Positions 42,100 through 52,981 of a stretch of 64,000 bases of DNA are shown here, piece by piece. Origin of the DNA: Mercurialis annua. Its lineage: Eukaryota; Streptophyta; Magnoliopsida; Malpighiales; Euphorbiaceae. The first letter of the stretch is position 1, and the number at the start of each line of letters is the position of its first letter. Both the position numbers and the translations under genes were made by a program. The stretch is taken from contig NC_065571.1 in assembly GCF_937616625.2 (NCBI RefSeq), positions 10,542,501 to 10,606,500 of the forward strand, in the 5' to 3' direction. Below the pieces are notes generated by a model. The model did no database searches and had not been told where the DNA came from. It was given only the letters and a program-made list of their open reading frames with translations.

Positions 42100-42504
42100 A
42101 AAAAATAATAGTTAAGGGAGTATATATTTGAACGCAAAATATTTTTTGAGGACTAAATGAAATAAAAATTAATAATACAAAAATTGCAGAATGAATTTAG
42201 CTAAAACTAAACGCAGATATTGGCCATAATATTATGTTTCTATAAAAAAGTAAATGATTATAAACGTATAAGTTAAAAAAAATGATTAATGTTCTTCATA
42301 ACTAAATTTGTATCATTTCATCTATCTGATTTTCTATTTTTCAGTTTAACTTTTTTTCAATTTTAGTTTTTAAATTTTCTTTCTCTAACCTCTAAAAAAG
42401 AAAATGACGCACAAATACACAAATGTGGGGGAAAATATAATAAGTGGATTGCCACATAATTTAACACAACATCAAAATTAAAAAATAAAGGGTCAGATAA
42501 CTAA

Positions 42505-42877
42505 GAGCATCTTCAATATTATTTTTAAAATAAAGAGCATCCTTTGTAAAATAAAGATCATCTTAAAAATAAAGAGTGATATTTAAAATTTTACTCCAAT
42601 GGACTCTTTAATATCGGTTTTTTATTGTATATAATTTTAATAATTAATAATAAAATAAAAATATTAAATAATAATAATATTAAATTAATTGCCTTTCTAA
42701 TTTTAAATTTTATTTTATTTTGTTTTCATAAAAAATATTAATAAAATATTAATAAAATATTAAATATTAATGGCTCTCTACATGTGGAGAGCCATTTTCA
42801 CTCTCTACTCCTAATTTATTGTCAAACTCTTTAATTTAAAGAGTTTGACAATTTTAAAGAGTCCATTGAAAATGCTC
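42505..42877. mobile_element. Tourist-like (PIF/Harbinger) MITE (373 bp)
   Basis: Left end GAGCATCTTCAAT and right end ATTGAAAATGCTC, with 3-bp duplication taa (42502-42504, 42878-42880). TAA targets and these ends fit PIF/Harbinger MITEs. A relative is at 23584-24029. Confidence 0.8.
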
Positions 42878-45666
42878 TAATAGATGAGAGATCAAACAAG
42901 TGAAAGAATACAAAAGATAAATAAAAGAAATTTATAATATTTTAACAAAAGACTCATAAATATATAAAAAAATTAAATCAAGCTTGGATTGTTTTTCAAA
43001 AAATGAAAGCATATTTTATATTTAGTTTAAAATTGATAGATAAAGTATTTTATTTTTAGAGTTGATTTAACTTTTTCATATATAAAAATTAATATGAAAT
43101 TTAATTTAACAGATTGTTTTTATAATTTGTCTTATATAATTTCATAAGTTACTTTTAGAGTTGATTTAATTTTTTTCTTCTCTTTCTTTTTGGAAATGAT
43201 AAAAATTTATTTTCATAAGTTATTTTTAAATTATTATAAAAATTGAAAGTTCGCCAATTGAAATATAAAGTTGAGAGTTATTTTTTTTAATCATTATAGT
43301 AAAATATATTATATAAAAATTTAAAAGTTGGAATGTTAGAAAAGTTAAATAAGGTTATATAGGTGAAAGATAATAAGTTCATGGGTTAAAATATGTATTA
43401 ACTTTATTATATGTCAGATTAAAAGTTTCTTTCACACGCACTTTTAAGTTTGTAACCAAATGCCTGTTCGAGTTGGACAAAAAGCGATCAAACTATCATA
43501 AAAATGACAATTTCAGAAATTAAAAAATAAATTTAAAAGTTAGAATGTCATAAAAGTTAAACTGAAAAATAAAACCTTATAGCAACATTTTATTTTTACA
43601 TATTTAATAGCTTTTCTATAGTTACTTTTATTTTTATTTATTTTATCTATTTTACTGTTAGATGAAAATAATTTTATCTAACGGTAAAAAATGGATAAAA
43701 TAACTTTTAATTTGTTAAAATTAATAAGGTAACTATAGAAGATATATTGCAAATTGGCCGAATAATTTTATTTTGGTAGGAGTTTGACTTTTTGAATTGT
43801 GGCCAAAGTATTGAGATTACAAACGTTGATAGAGGAGCTGTTGTTCACAGACAATCATCATTTCATGACATCAGAAGTTCTTCTTCTAATGATGATATAT
43901 TTATTTGGGTGATAGCTTTTTTAATACGTTGTTACTATAATTAGGTGACACATTGGTGGTTAAATAAGCCCTTGTAGATGACTGTTTTTACAATATCATC
44001 ATTTTTTTAGACTGATTCACTCAGTTTGTTGAGGAGTCATATATTTTTATAATTCTGAGAATTCTATCAATGAAGATTAACCTTTGGTTAAAAAAAATAA
44101 TATCGATAAAAAAAGTACAAAGTTAGGGTTCAAAAATGTATTAAGCAGAAAGTAAATGCTTATGTTGACATGATATTGGAAAAACAATAAACATGTGAAC
44201 AGAACTTTGGAAGTAGTCGGTTTGTTTCATAGTACTGCGAAATATCTCTATGTGATTTGAACCTGTAGCCATAAAAACTTGGCCATAAAAATATCAATAT
44301 GCGAATAGAACCCTACAAAATTTAATGTCCACTAAAACGAAAGGCAAATATATATGAGCCATAAAAACTATAACGTGATGAATTGTACGATGGAATCAGA
44401 AAGAGACCAATATGAGCTAAACATTTCTAAATTAACTGTTAAAATATTAATGAAATCCAAACAAATATTCATAAAGAATAATATAATTACAATAAAAAAC
44501 TTTTGTAAAATACTAAAATAAAATTTATTTATTTTACAATTATTAAGGAGAAGAATGTAAAAAATAATACAATATCAAAATTCAATATTTATTTTTAATA
44601 CAGTTTTGAAATTTTTAATATTTTCTATTAACATTGAATTTAAAATATTATTAATTTTCATTTTTATGATAAATGGAAATCTCTTTATTTTAATGTTAGA
44701 TTTATATATTTAAATTAACAAATCAATATATATATATATAATACGGATACAAAATAAATAATAATAAATTTTCAGTTTACATAATATAAAAATATCTATA
44801 AATTATACATTCATAAAATATAAATTATTAATAAATAAATATTAAAATCAAAATGATATAAATTTAGCAATACTAAATTGATTTATTAACCAATTTCTTG
44901 AGATGGTGGTAAGTAAATATTATAAAGCTGTCTAATAGACTGTTACAATTTTTTTTATCAACCATGAACTTAAACTGGTTAATTGTAAAAAGAAATTATA
45001 TAGGTAATGAGCCACTCTAAAAAGAAATATTATACTTCCATCAAAAAACAATTATACAAAAGAAATCAAACATATGTTAACTTAGCGCCTACCGATCGCC
45101 TATCAATCATACATTTATTATAACAAATTGAAAGGAACAAGATACTAATAATTTTGCTAGACGAACCACATCAAATATAACCACCTTAATATTATAATCA
45201 GTAAAATACTATTTTAGGATTCGCAGCATATTATTAACATCATCTTCAATAATAAATAAATATATCATCAGCTTGTTAGACATTAAACTTCTAAACATAA
45301 GAATAAATTCTAACACTAGTGAAGAAAATACAACTGGTAATCTGTTTGCAAAATATAAAATTAGAGTGTTAAAATCAGTCAAACAAACTGCGTCAAAAAA
45401 ATCAGTCTGATTTTAAATTGAGAGCAGCATTAAAATTCAGTTTGGTCTTGCATGGTGATGTAGAAGTCCTATCAAATTGTTCAGGAATGATGTGAGTTAG
45501 AGGAACAGCTCGGGCAACCATTCTTGTACAAGTAGAAGCCAAAAATTAAAACAAAAATTCTAGACAATGAAAATTTATTTTGATAAACTTTTTATGTTTA
45601 TCTAAATTTTTCTTTTTTCACCAAGACGACATTAATTGCAGTGGCGAATCCATCTTAAAAAATATA
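42878..45666. other. AT-rich region without recognised genes
   Basis: No ORF of note. One imperfect inverted repeat of about 140 bp lies near 43608-43748 ('ttctatagttac' with 'gtaactatagaa'; 'ttagat' with 'atctaa'). The rest shows only simple AT-rich sequence and short TA runs. Confidence 0.45.
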
Positions 45667-45926
45667 CTCCCTCCGTCCCGTTTAAGAAGTCCCATATTCT
45701 ATTTTGGGATGTCCCATTTAAAAAGTCCCATTACTATTTTTAGAATATTTTTCCATTAAATACCCTATTTTACCCTTATTTTAGTTATCTTAAAAGAGCT
45801 CTATGGAAAATTCCACTATCATTAATAGGGGCAAAACATGAAAAAACATGAAAAGACAAGAATAATTAATGTTTTCTTAATCTGTGTGTAAAGTCAAATG
45901 GGACTTCTAAAATGGGACGGAGGGAG
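45667..45926. mobile_element. Stowaway MITE (260 bp)
   Basis: Ends CTCCCTCCGTCCCG and GGGACGGAGGGAG are the Stowaway consensus, with TA on both sides (45665-45666, 45927-45928). It is the best-preserved of the three Stowaway-like elements here, so likely the youngest. Confidence 0.9.
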
Positions 45927-46058
45927 TAAAACTTTTCTGTAATACTTCATTCTTTTTCAGATTAATAGAAATCGTTTTGGGTGTTTTTTTTTTATAAATT
46001 ATAGACATGTAGTTATTACTCAAATGGATAAATATTAAACATACCGCTATAAACTATA

Positions 46059-46369
46059 TGTTGAGTAATGACTCATATTGTTCCTATTTGGATTAAGATA
46101 TATTGTTCCTATTTAGATTAGGATACTTAATCCTTTGTTTAGCATTGTTTTCCTTTTAGGATTTATAGTCTAGTTCCTTATTGGATTAGGACTTAAATTG
46201 TGTCTTAAGGGTTCACTATAAATAGAGGTGATGACCCTATTGTAAACACACAACAAACATATAGAATAAATTCTCTCTCTGCCGTGGAGTAGATCGCATT
46301 GATTGAACCACGTAAAAAATCTTGTGTGATTCTTTTCTCTTCTCTTATTTATTTTCTGCTGCGCTAACA
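46059..46369 (+). repeat. 5' LTR of copia A (311 bp)
   Basis: Begins TGTTGAGTAATGAC and ends GCGCTAACA. It contains a TATA box and a potential polyadenylation signal (AATAAA near 46265), as expected of U3 and R. The LTR contains repeated 'attgttcctattt.gatta'. Confidence 0.8.
46217..46225 (+). promoter_or_regulatory. LTR promoter TATA box of copia A
   Basis: TATAAATAG about 150 bp before the LTR end, followed by the presumed R region. It would drive the genomic RNA of the element. Confidence 0.6.
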
Positions 46370-46371
46370 AG

Positions 46372-46384
46372 TGGTATCAGAGCC
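46372..46384 (+). other. Primer-binding site of copia A
   Basis: TGGTATCAGAGCC, complementary to the 3' end of initiator-methionine tRNA, two bases after the 5' LTR. A typical copia primer site. Confidence 0.9.
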
Positions 46385-46426
46385 TAGATTTCAAATCTGA
46401 GATTCTAGGTATTTTGTTGATTGAAG

Positions 46427-47309
46427 ATGTCGCTTCATAAATTTGATATTGAGAAATTCAATGGTTCGAATGACTTTACTTTGTGGAAAGTCAAGATGAA
46501 GGCTGTTTTGGTTCAACAAGGATGCGTAGCGGCGTTAGAAGGAGAAAGCGATTTACTGGAAGGTTTGTCTGTGGGAGAGAAGGCAGATATTATGTCAAAG
46601 GCACATAGTACGATTCTATTGAGTCTTTCTGATGAGGTGTTGAGAGAGGTTATCGGTGAAGGAACTGTTGATGCTTTATGGGGAGCGTTGGAGAGCAAGT
46701 TTCAGAAGAAATCTCTTACAAACCGGTTGTATCAGAAACAACGTTTGTATACATTGAGGATGACGGAAAATACTCAGGTAAGAGATCATGTTAATAACTT
46801 CAATCGAATTGTTATAGATTTACAAGGTGTTGGTGTTTCGATTGAAGAAGAGGATCAAGCCCTCATTCTTTTATGTTCTTTGCTCAGTTCATATGAAAAC
46901 TTTGTTGATACAATGTTATATGGTAGAGATTCGATTTCTGTTAGTGATGTAAAGGAGGCTTTGCAATCCAAAGAACTAAAGAAAAAGGTCTGTAACTCTA
47001 ATGAGGAGGAATCAGTTTCTGGTCTTGTGGTGAGTCGGGGCAGGAGTCATGAGAGAGATGGTGGGAAAGGAAACAGGTCGCGTTCCAAATCGAAGTCAAA
47101 TGGACGACGATGCTATCACTGCAAAGAGAAGGGGCACTTTAGAAGAGATTGTCCGAAGCTGAAAAAGGGTGGCGAAAACAAGGAATCAAGCGGTAATGCT
47201 AATGCAGCTGTGGTACAGGAGAGTTCTGATGAGGAAGAAAGTGGTGATGTTTTGACTGTGAGTACATCAAGTTCTGATAGTACCTGGGTCCTAGATACTG
47301 GTGCATCTT
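46427..47309 (+). pseudogene. copia A gag and start of protease (open, then split)
   Basis: The ATG at 46427 opens the gag-pol frame (an upstream in-frame TTG at 46421 is not a likely start). It encodes a copia gag of the UBN2 type (FNGSNDFTLWKVKMKAVL, ESKFQKKSLTNRLYQKQ, MTENTQVRDHVNNFN), a basic linker and a zinc knuckle C-X2-C-X4-H-X4-C (CYHCKEKGHFRRDC, 47110-47151). The protease motif WVLDTGAS follows directly before the solo LTR target duplication. Removing the insert with one copy of its 5-bp duplication would continue the same frame into 50930. Gag itself is intact. Confidence 0.9.
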
Positions 47310-49849
47310 TGTAATAACCTAAATTTTTGAGGTATTACGTGAAGTGCCACGAGGCATAATCGTAAGAATTAAGAATGAGACTATCAGATTAAGACTGGAT
47401 AATAAGGACTTAGACCGAAGCGGGTCTATTGGAATTATCGTAAAATAATAATTTTAATTGAAAATTATTAGATGAGCAATGGGATTTAATCAAGATAAAA
47501 AGAGAATAAAATAAAATAAGTTGGAAAGCCAGAGCTAATAATATTCACGCCAAGGTCCGTGAAATATTATTAATAAATGATCGTCAAAGTTTCGTAAGTA
47601 TACGAAATCGTTTTAGGAGAAAGTTTGACGATTAATTAAGAATAAGGGCTAAAGTGTAAATTAACCACTTTAAGGACTAAAGTGGACTTTTAACCACAAA
47701 TTTCCGGAGGAAGTTGTGGTTTACTCTATTTTCTCAAGATAAGAAAATAATATTGATAAAGTGGTTATCGATAGTCATTAATATGAAAATTGGACGAGAA
47801 AGTGAGAAAAGGTGCAAGTTAGCTCAAAATGGAAATTTGAGCGTTTTTGGCCAAAATTGCCAAAATAAATTATCGGAATATAAAATATGAGATATGGAAA
47901 TAATATTATTTATTTGGATATAAATAATATAAAGTTTATCGAGTTGGAATGATTAAGCGATTGACGAATTAAATTGGACGAAAGAAAAGTAACGAATTAA
48001 ACAATGAGGAGGTGGCAATTTTAAGGACTAAAGTTGATATTAGCCAATTACTTCCTAAGGAAGATGTTGACTTCCAACACTTATCAATTTCTCTAGCTTA
48101 TTCATATCATCATTCATTAAAAAAAAAGAAAAAAAAAGAGAGAAAGATGGAGAAGAGAGAAAGATGAGGGTTTGGAGCGGTTTTGGTAGAATCGAGCTAC
48201 GGAGCTCGTTTCTCGATCAAATTTGATGATTTCGGTGGCTATGGATTCAGGACTCAATCATCTACTCAGGGTAAGCATCAATTCACGTTTTTATTGGTTA
48301 AATTTTGCACGAAATTGATAAGTATAGGGCTGTTTGTTTCGGCAAAAAAGTGAGAATTTGTGATTGATGTGTTTTGATGATTTTGGATGATAATAAGCTA
48401 TGAATTGTATGTTCTCATGGTTAAGTGGTGATTAATTAAGGCTGAGATATTAGAGAAAGGTCATGGCCGAAAATTTTGAAATTGAATGATTAAAATTGGA
48501 TGAGAAATGGGATGAGTAATTGAGGATGATTTTTGGAAATTAAGTGATGAATAGTGTGTTTAATGATCCTTAAGGATTATAGTTTTAGATTAAGTGTTTA
48601 ATGGTTAAATTGTAGATGAAATAGGGCTGTTATATTGTGAATATTATGGCTGGAAATTTTGAAATGTTGAATGATGAACAATTGATAACAAATGGCTTAG
48701 GTTCTATGGTTTAAGAGTGAATGTTGATTCAATGATGAAATTGGATTGTGAGTTTCATGAATAGATTGTGGCTGATTTAAGGTTGAAATAATTGATGGAA
48801 ATATGTTGAATGCTGATTAGGGTTCCTGGAGATAAGAGTGTTTGAAATGAGCCATAATTAAATTACGAGATAAGTGTCCGCAAACAAGTAGGACGTTTGC
48901 AGAAAATCGTTCTGCAAAACAGCCATGTTACAGAGACTGTATCTCGAGTTATATAAGTTCAAATCAAGTTCCGTTTGTTGGTACGGAAACTTTGAGATGT
49001 TAACTACAATTGTCTAGCTTTAAGTTTTCTCTAATTCTGCCTCTAAAATGATCAAATTGAGCAGAAAATTTTATTGCTCAGAGCAGGTCTGCAGTTTTAG
49101 GACAGCCCTATGTAAAAACATTATGGGCTAGATTCCGACACCTTCGGATGCGGATTTCATTTCGAGACCTAAATGAAAATTGTAGGCGACATTCCGAACT
49201 TTAAGAATGTCAATTTTGTTTTGGGTTCGGACTATTTTTAGATAAGAGTTTTGTTAGCCGAAGTAGACTAGAAAAATAGCTATTTGATAAATTAGTTATA
49301 CTTAGAAATTTTATTAATTCGTAGCGTTATCGAATTTGCGTAGACTCGAAGAAGCGACTATCGATAAGGATCGAGGCGAACGGATCGAGATGTCTTCGTG
49401 TTATTTAAAGATTATGGATAGCAAGTGGTGAGTACACTTTAAATTACTCGCTAATATTCATAAAGCTACGTATTTTAATACGAAAAGCTATATGAATATA
49501 TATATATTTGAAATGTTTGTTTTTAAAATGTATACGTATGTATGCTTTGAAAATGATGTTTTATCGTAATGTGTTATTTTGATAATAACATAAATGTTAA
49601 GGCACCGGGGATGGGTAAAGTAAAATGACATGAATCGAATCAAATATGAATAAGGAAATATAGTACATTCCGATATGTACTATCAAACATAATAAATACC
49701 CATACGTGCGTGTGTTATAGATGTATGCTTGTAGATGTAATGTGCATGCCATGGTCCATAAAGGATCAATATAACATAACGAAAAATACAAAATCAACTA
49801 GTAAACGTAAAATGAGAATTGTATTATGGTACACCCAATAATAAGAACT

Positions 49850-49896
49850 GAGATACAAGGTTGAATTCGGTAGAATTATCCCGGGACCTGTATCTC
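49850..49896. repeat. Outlying variable-stem hairpin unit in LTR L4
   Basis: Stem GAGATACAAGGT/ACCTGTATCTC encloses a diverged core (TTGAATTCGG...CCGGGA). This is the same design as the array at 50079-50266 with another stem, about 180 bp upstream. Confidence 0.7.
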
Positions 49897-50078
49897 ATCT
49901 CTTCTCGATGATAATCCTCGGAACTCATACGAAATAAAAAGTAAGTGTGATACATCGAGAATCAATACGAAACAAGATCGAGACGCAATGTGAACAATTA
50001 CTCCTATTAAATGTCAATATGAATCATATGAATCGACAGTTAAGTTCAAAAGACCTGCAGGGTGCAGAGTCTGAATGC

Positions 50079-50266
50079 AGACACGAAGGTAACTCGGTTG
50101 AACTATCTCGGGACCCGTGTCTAAGGAGTAACTCGGTTGAATTATCTCGGGACTCCTATCGATCGTTTGGGATTGAGAAATGGTACAAGTAACTCGGTTG
50201 AATTATCTCGGGACTGTACCATATGGTTATGGGTAACTCGGTTGAACTATCTCGGGACCCAACCAT
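50079..50266. repeat. Tandem variable-stem hairpin array in LTR L4 (four units)
   Basis: Four units with the core TAACTCGGTTGAA(C/T)TATC plus TCGGGA are enclosed by AGACACGAAGGT/ACCCGTGTCT, AGGAGT/ACTCCT, TGGTACAAGT/ACTGTACCA and ATGGTTATGGGT/ACCCAACCAT. The stems differ from one another and from those at 40003-40184, yet each is self-complementary. Confidence 0.9.
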
Positions 50267-50929
50267 AAGGATCAAGTCACAAGAGACTTGCCAATGATTT
50301 AGTTCGACTTAGAATCATGATGATATAAACTAAGATTTAAGATTCGGTCGAAAACTAATGAAACAAAACGAGAGAAGAAAAATATCAAAACCATAATAAG
50401 AAATCGAAGATGTCAAATACGTATAAACTATAAGTTTATGAAATAAATAAAGAGATATGAAGGAAAGTAAAGAGGGTATGCAATATGATTTTAAAAGAGT
50501 ATTTTCTATATATAAAATGGGTTTTCAACGGTTTTAACCCTTTATGTGATATTGCGTGTAATTTGGTGAACTCACTCAGTTTTATACTGACCCCGTTGCT
50601 CCTCCCATTTTTCAGGGATAGCATGATATTATTTGGAAAGTCAAGCTTCCGAAGTTTTAATTCTCGGAAGTCATTTGCACAAAAAGTGAAAGAAGGTTTT
50701 CATTCTAGCAGTCCGCAGTAGTCTAGATGTTTTTGTCTATGTATTTGACTAGCGCATTTTAACTTTGATATTTTTGTAAAATAGGGTCCCATGTATTTTG
50801 ATATATAAAAAAAATGATTTGATTTGCGAAAAATTTACACAGGTTTTTAGGCTTGCTACGGGTTTCGGAGCTACCACTCCCATTCCCTAGCGCCGGTTGC
50901 GGCTCGAGAAATCGGGTCGTGACAATCTT

Positions 50930-52981
50930 ATCATATGTCTTCTAGAAAGGAATTGTTTAATTCTTTCAAGGAGTGGAATGGCACTGTAAAGGTGGCGAAT
51001 GATAAGGAGCTTGCTGTCAAGGGTAGTGGTTCTGTTCAGATCAAGATGTATGATGGTATGGTTAGAACATTTGATGCTTGGTTTATTCCTGAACTGCGGA
51101 AGAACTTGATTTCTGTGTGGGTACACTTGACAAGCAAGGGTACAACCACTCAGGTGGAGATGGACATATCAGAATTTCTAAAGGTGCATTGACTGTGATG
51201 AAGGGTGTGCTACAACACGACATTTATATTCTCACAGGGAGTGCAGTGGTGGGAACTGTGGCGGTTGCTCGGTCCTTGGAGGTACATGATGGTAAAACCG
51301 AGTTGTGGCATCAGAGGTTAGGTCATATGAGTGAGAGGGGGCTATCCATATTGAGTAAACAAGGGTTGTTAGAAGGAGCGGAAACGGGGAAGCTGAAGTT
51401 CTGTGAAACTTGTATTCTTGGCAAGCAACGCAGGGTGAAATTCACTTCTGGAAGGCACACTTCTAAAGGCATCCTGGATTATATTCACTCGGATTTATGG
51501 GGTCCTGCTCGGGTTGAATCCCACAGGGGACTCAAATATTTTGTGACCTTTATCGATGACTACTCGAGAAAGGTGTGGTTGTATTTTCTGAAATCGAAGG
51601 ATGAAGTGTTTGGACGGTTCAAGGAGTGGAAGACCATGGTTGAAAAACATACTGATAGACAGGTCAAGACACTCAGGACGGACAACGGGTTAGAGTTTTG
51701 CAATGCACCATTCGATGACTTCTGTAGAAAGGAAGGTATAGTGAGGCATCACACTGTACGGTACACACCACAGCAGAATGGGGTTGCAGAGCGGATGAAT
51801 CAAACACTACTACAGCGTGCTCGATGCATGCGGTTAAACGCGGGTCTTCCAAAGCGTTTCTGGGCTGAAGCAGTTAACACTGCTTGTTATCTGGTGAATA
51901 GATCGCCATCTACTGCAATTGATTTGAAGACACCTCAAGAGGTATGGTATGGTAAACCCTCTGATTATTCTGGCTTGCGTGTTTTCGGTTGTGTTGCCTA
52001 TGCTCATGTTAATGATGGTAAACTTGAGGCGAGGGCAATGAAATGCATATTTCTAGGGTATGCGACTGGAGTTAAAGGGTACAGACTGTGGTGCACAGAG
52101 ATGGATAGAACTCCAAAACTGATTATTAGTAGAGACGTAACCTTTGATGAATCTACTATGTTTGGCCAGAAAGAGGAACTTGGTGATCTTGCAGGAAAAA
52201 CTGATCTGGGTGCTAGCCAGAAGGTGGAGTTTGTAGCTCCAAATAGGATTACTACTGATCCTATAAACGAGCCTAATGAAGAAGTGGTAGAAGAGAGTAT
52301 AGCAACAAGGAGAGGAAGAAGGCAAATCAGAACACTAATGAGATATGTGGATTGTGTTGATACAGTTGATACTAATCCTATGGCTTATGCTTTGGCAATA
52401 AGTGAGATCATTGATTCTGATGAACCACAGTCGTATAAAGAGGCAGTGCAGAGTAGAGAAGCATCTGAATGGTTAATTGCCATGAATGAGGAGATGCAGT
52501 CTCTTGAGAAGAACAGTACATGGGAGTTGGTACCTCGACCAAAAGGAGTGAAACCGGTAGGATGCAAATGGGTCTTCAAGAAGAAAGAGGGTATTCCTGG
52601 AGTTGAATCAGCTAGATTCAAGGCGAGACTTGTAGCGAAGGGTTTTTCACAAAAGGAGGGAATTGACTACAATGAAGTATTCTCACCTGTTGTGAAGCAC
52701 AAAAACATTCGGGTTCTTCTATCTATGGTGAGTGCGTTGGATCTTGAGTTAGAACAACTTGATGTGAAAACAGCATTCTTGCATGGGAGTTTAGAGGAGC
52801 AGATTTATATGTCACAGCCGGAGGGATTTCTTGATTCTGATCACAAGGACTATGTGTGTTTGCCGAAAAAGTCCTTGTATGGTTTGAAACAGTCTCCTAA
52901 ACAGTGGTACAAGTGGTTTGATGCTTTCATGCTTTCTCATGCTTTCAGGGAACAATTGATGAAAATGAAGTACTATCTTTA
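50930..52981 (+). pseudogene. copia A pol: protease end, integrase, partial RT
   Basis: The frame continues from the protease (HMSSRKELFN) to NLISV near 51115. There, a duplicated TG dinucleotide (gtgtg, 51115-51119) causes a frameshift. The second frame runs 51120-52981. It encodes GAG-pre-integrase (LWHQRLGHMSERG, C..CILGK), the integrase core with D (HSDLWGP), D (RTDNGLEF) and E (QQNGVAERMN), then FWAEAVNTACYLVNR, VFGCVAYAH and RT up to KSLYGLKQSPKQWYKWFDAF. The RT catalytic motif and RNase H are absent because the element ends at about 52981. Overall decay is low compared with copia B and C. Confidence 0.92.

Larger units (their letters stand above)
35900..42215. mobile_element. Large inverted-repeat element split by a solo LTR (approximate ends)
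   Basis: The sequence around 35900-36134 plus 40772-40800 is complementary to 41520-41700 plus 42100-42215. For example, 'cctaaagtcctcgcaccattag' near 36090 pairs with 'taatagtatgaggactttagg' near 41630, and 'gtctcttaactattaa' near 35985 pairs with 'aatagttaaggga' near 42105. Each arm holds two related sub-repeats. The left arm contains the solo LTR 36135-40766; the right arm contains the inverted-repeat element 41747-42099; the centre contains a Stowaway MITE. I found no target duplication and no transposase. Confidence 0.5.
47310..50924 (+). mobile_element. Solo LTR of a gypsy chromovirus (L4, 3615 bp) inside copia A
   Basis: Starts TGTAATAACC and ends GGGTCGTGACA, with a perfect 5-bp duplication atctt (47305-47309, 50925-50929). 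Family landmarks: 'cactcagttttatactg' then 'accccgttg' near 50573-50596, 'gtccgcagtagtctag' near 50711 and 'tagcgccggttgcgg' near 50889. No internal retrotransposon sequence. The host copia protease codons are cut by the insertion, so this LTR is younger than copia A. Confidence 0.95.
46059..52981 (+). mobile_element. Ty1/copia element A (TNT1/Tork-like), interrupted and 3'-truncated
   Basis: 5' LTR, primer-binding site, gag, protease, integrase and the N-terminal half of RT are present and little mutated. A 3.6 kb solo LTR (47310-50924) interrupts the protease. The element stops at about 52981 in RT, before the catalytic YVDD, and no 3' LTR was found, so the distal end was lost to a deletion or replacement. 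Apart from these lesions and a 2-bp insertion near 51116, the coding sequence is open. Confidence 0.9.

Noticed and set aside
43608..43748. Inverted repeat as a MITE
   Set aside because: Arms are AT-rich and imperfect, with no target duplication; reported only as a note in the AT-rich region entry.
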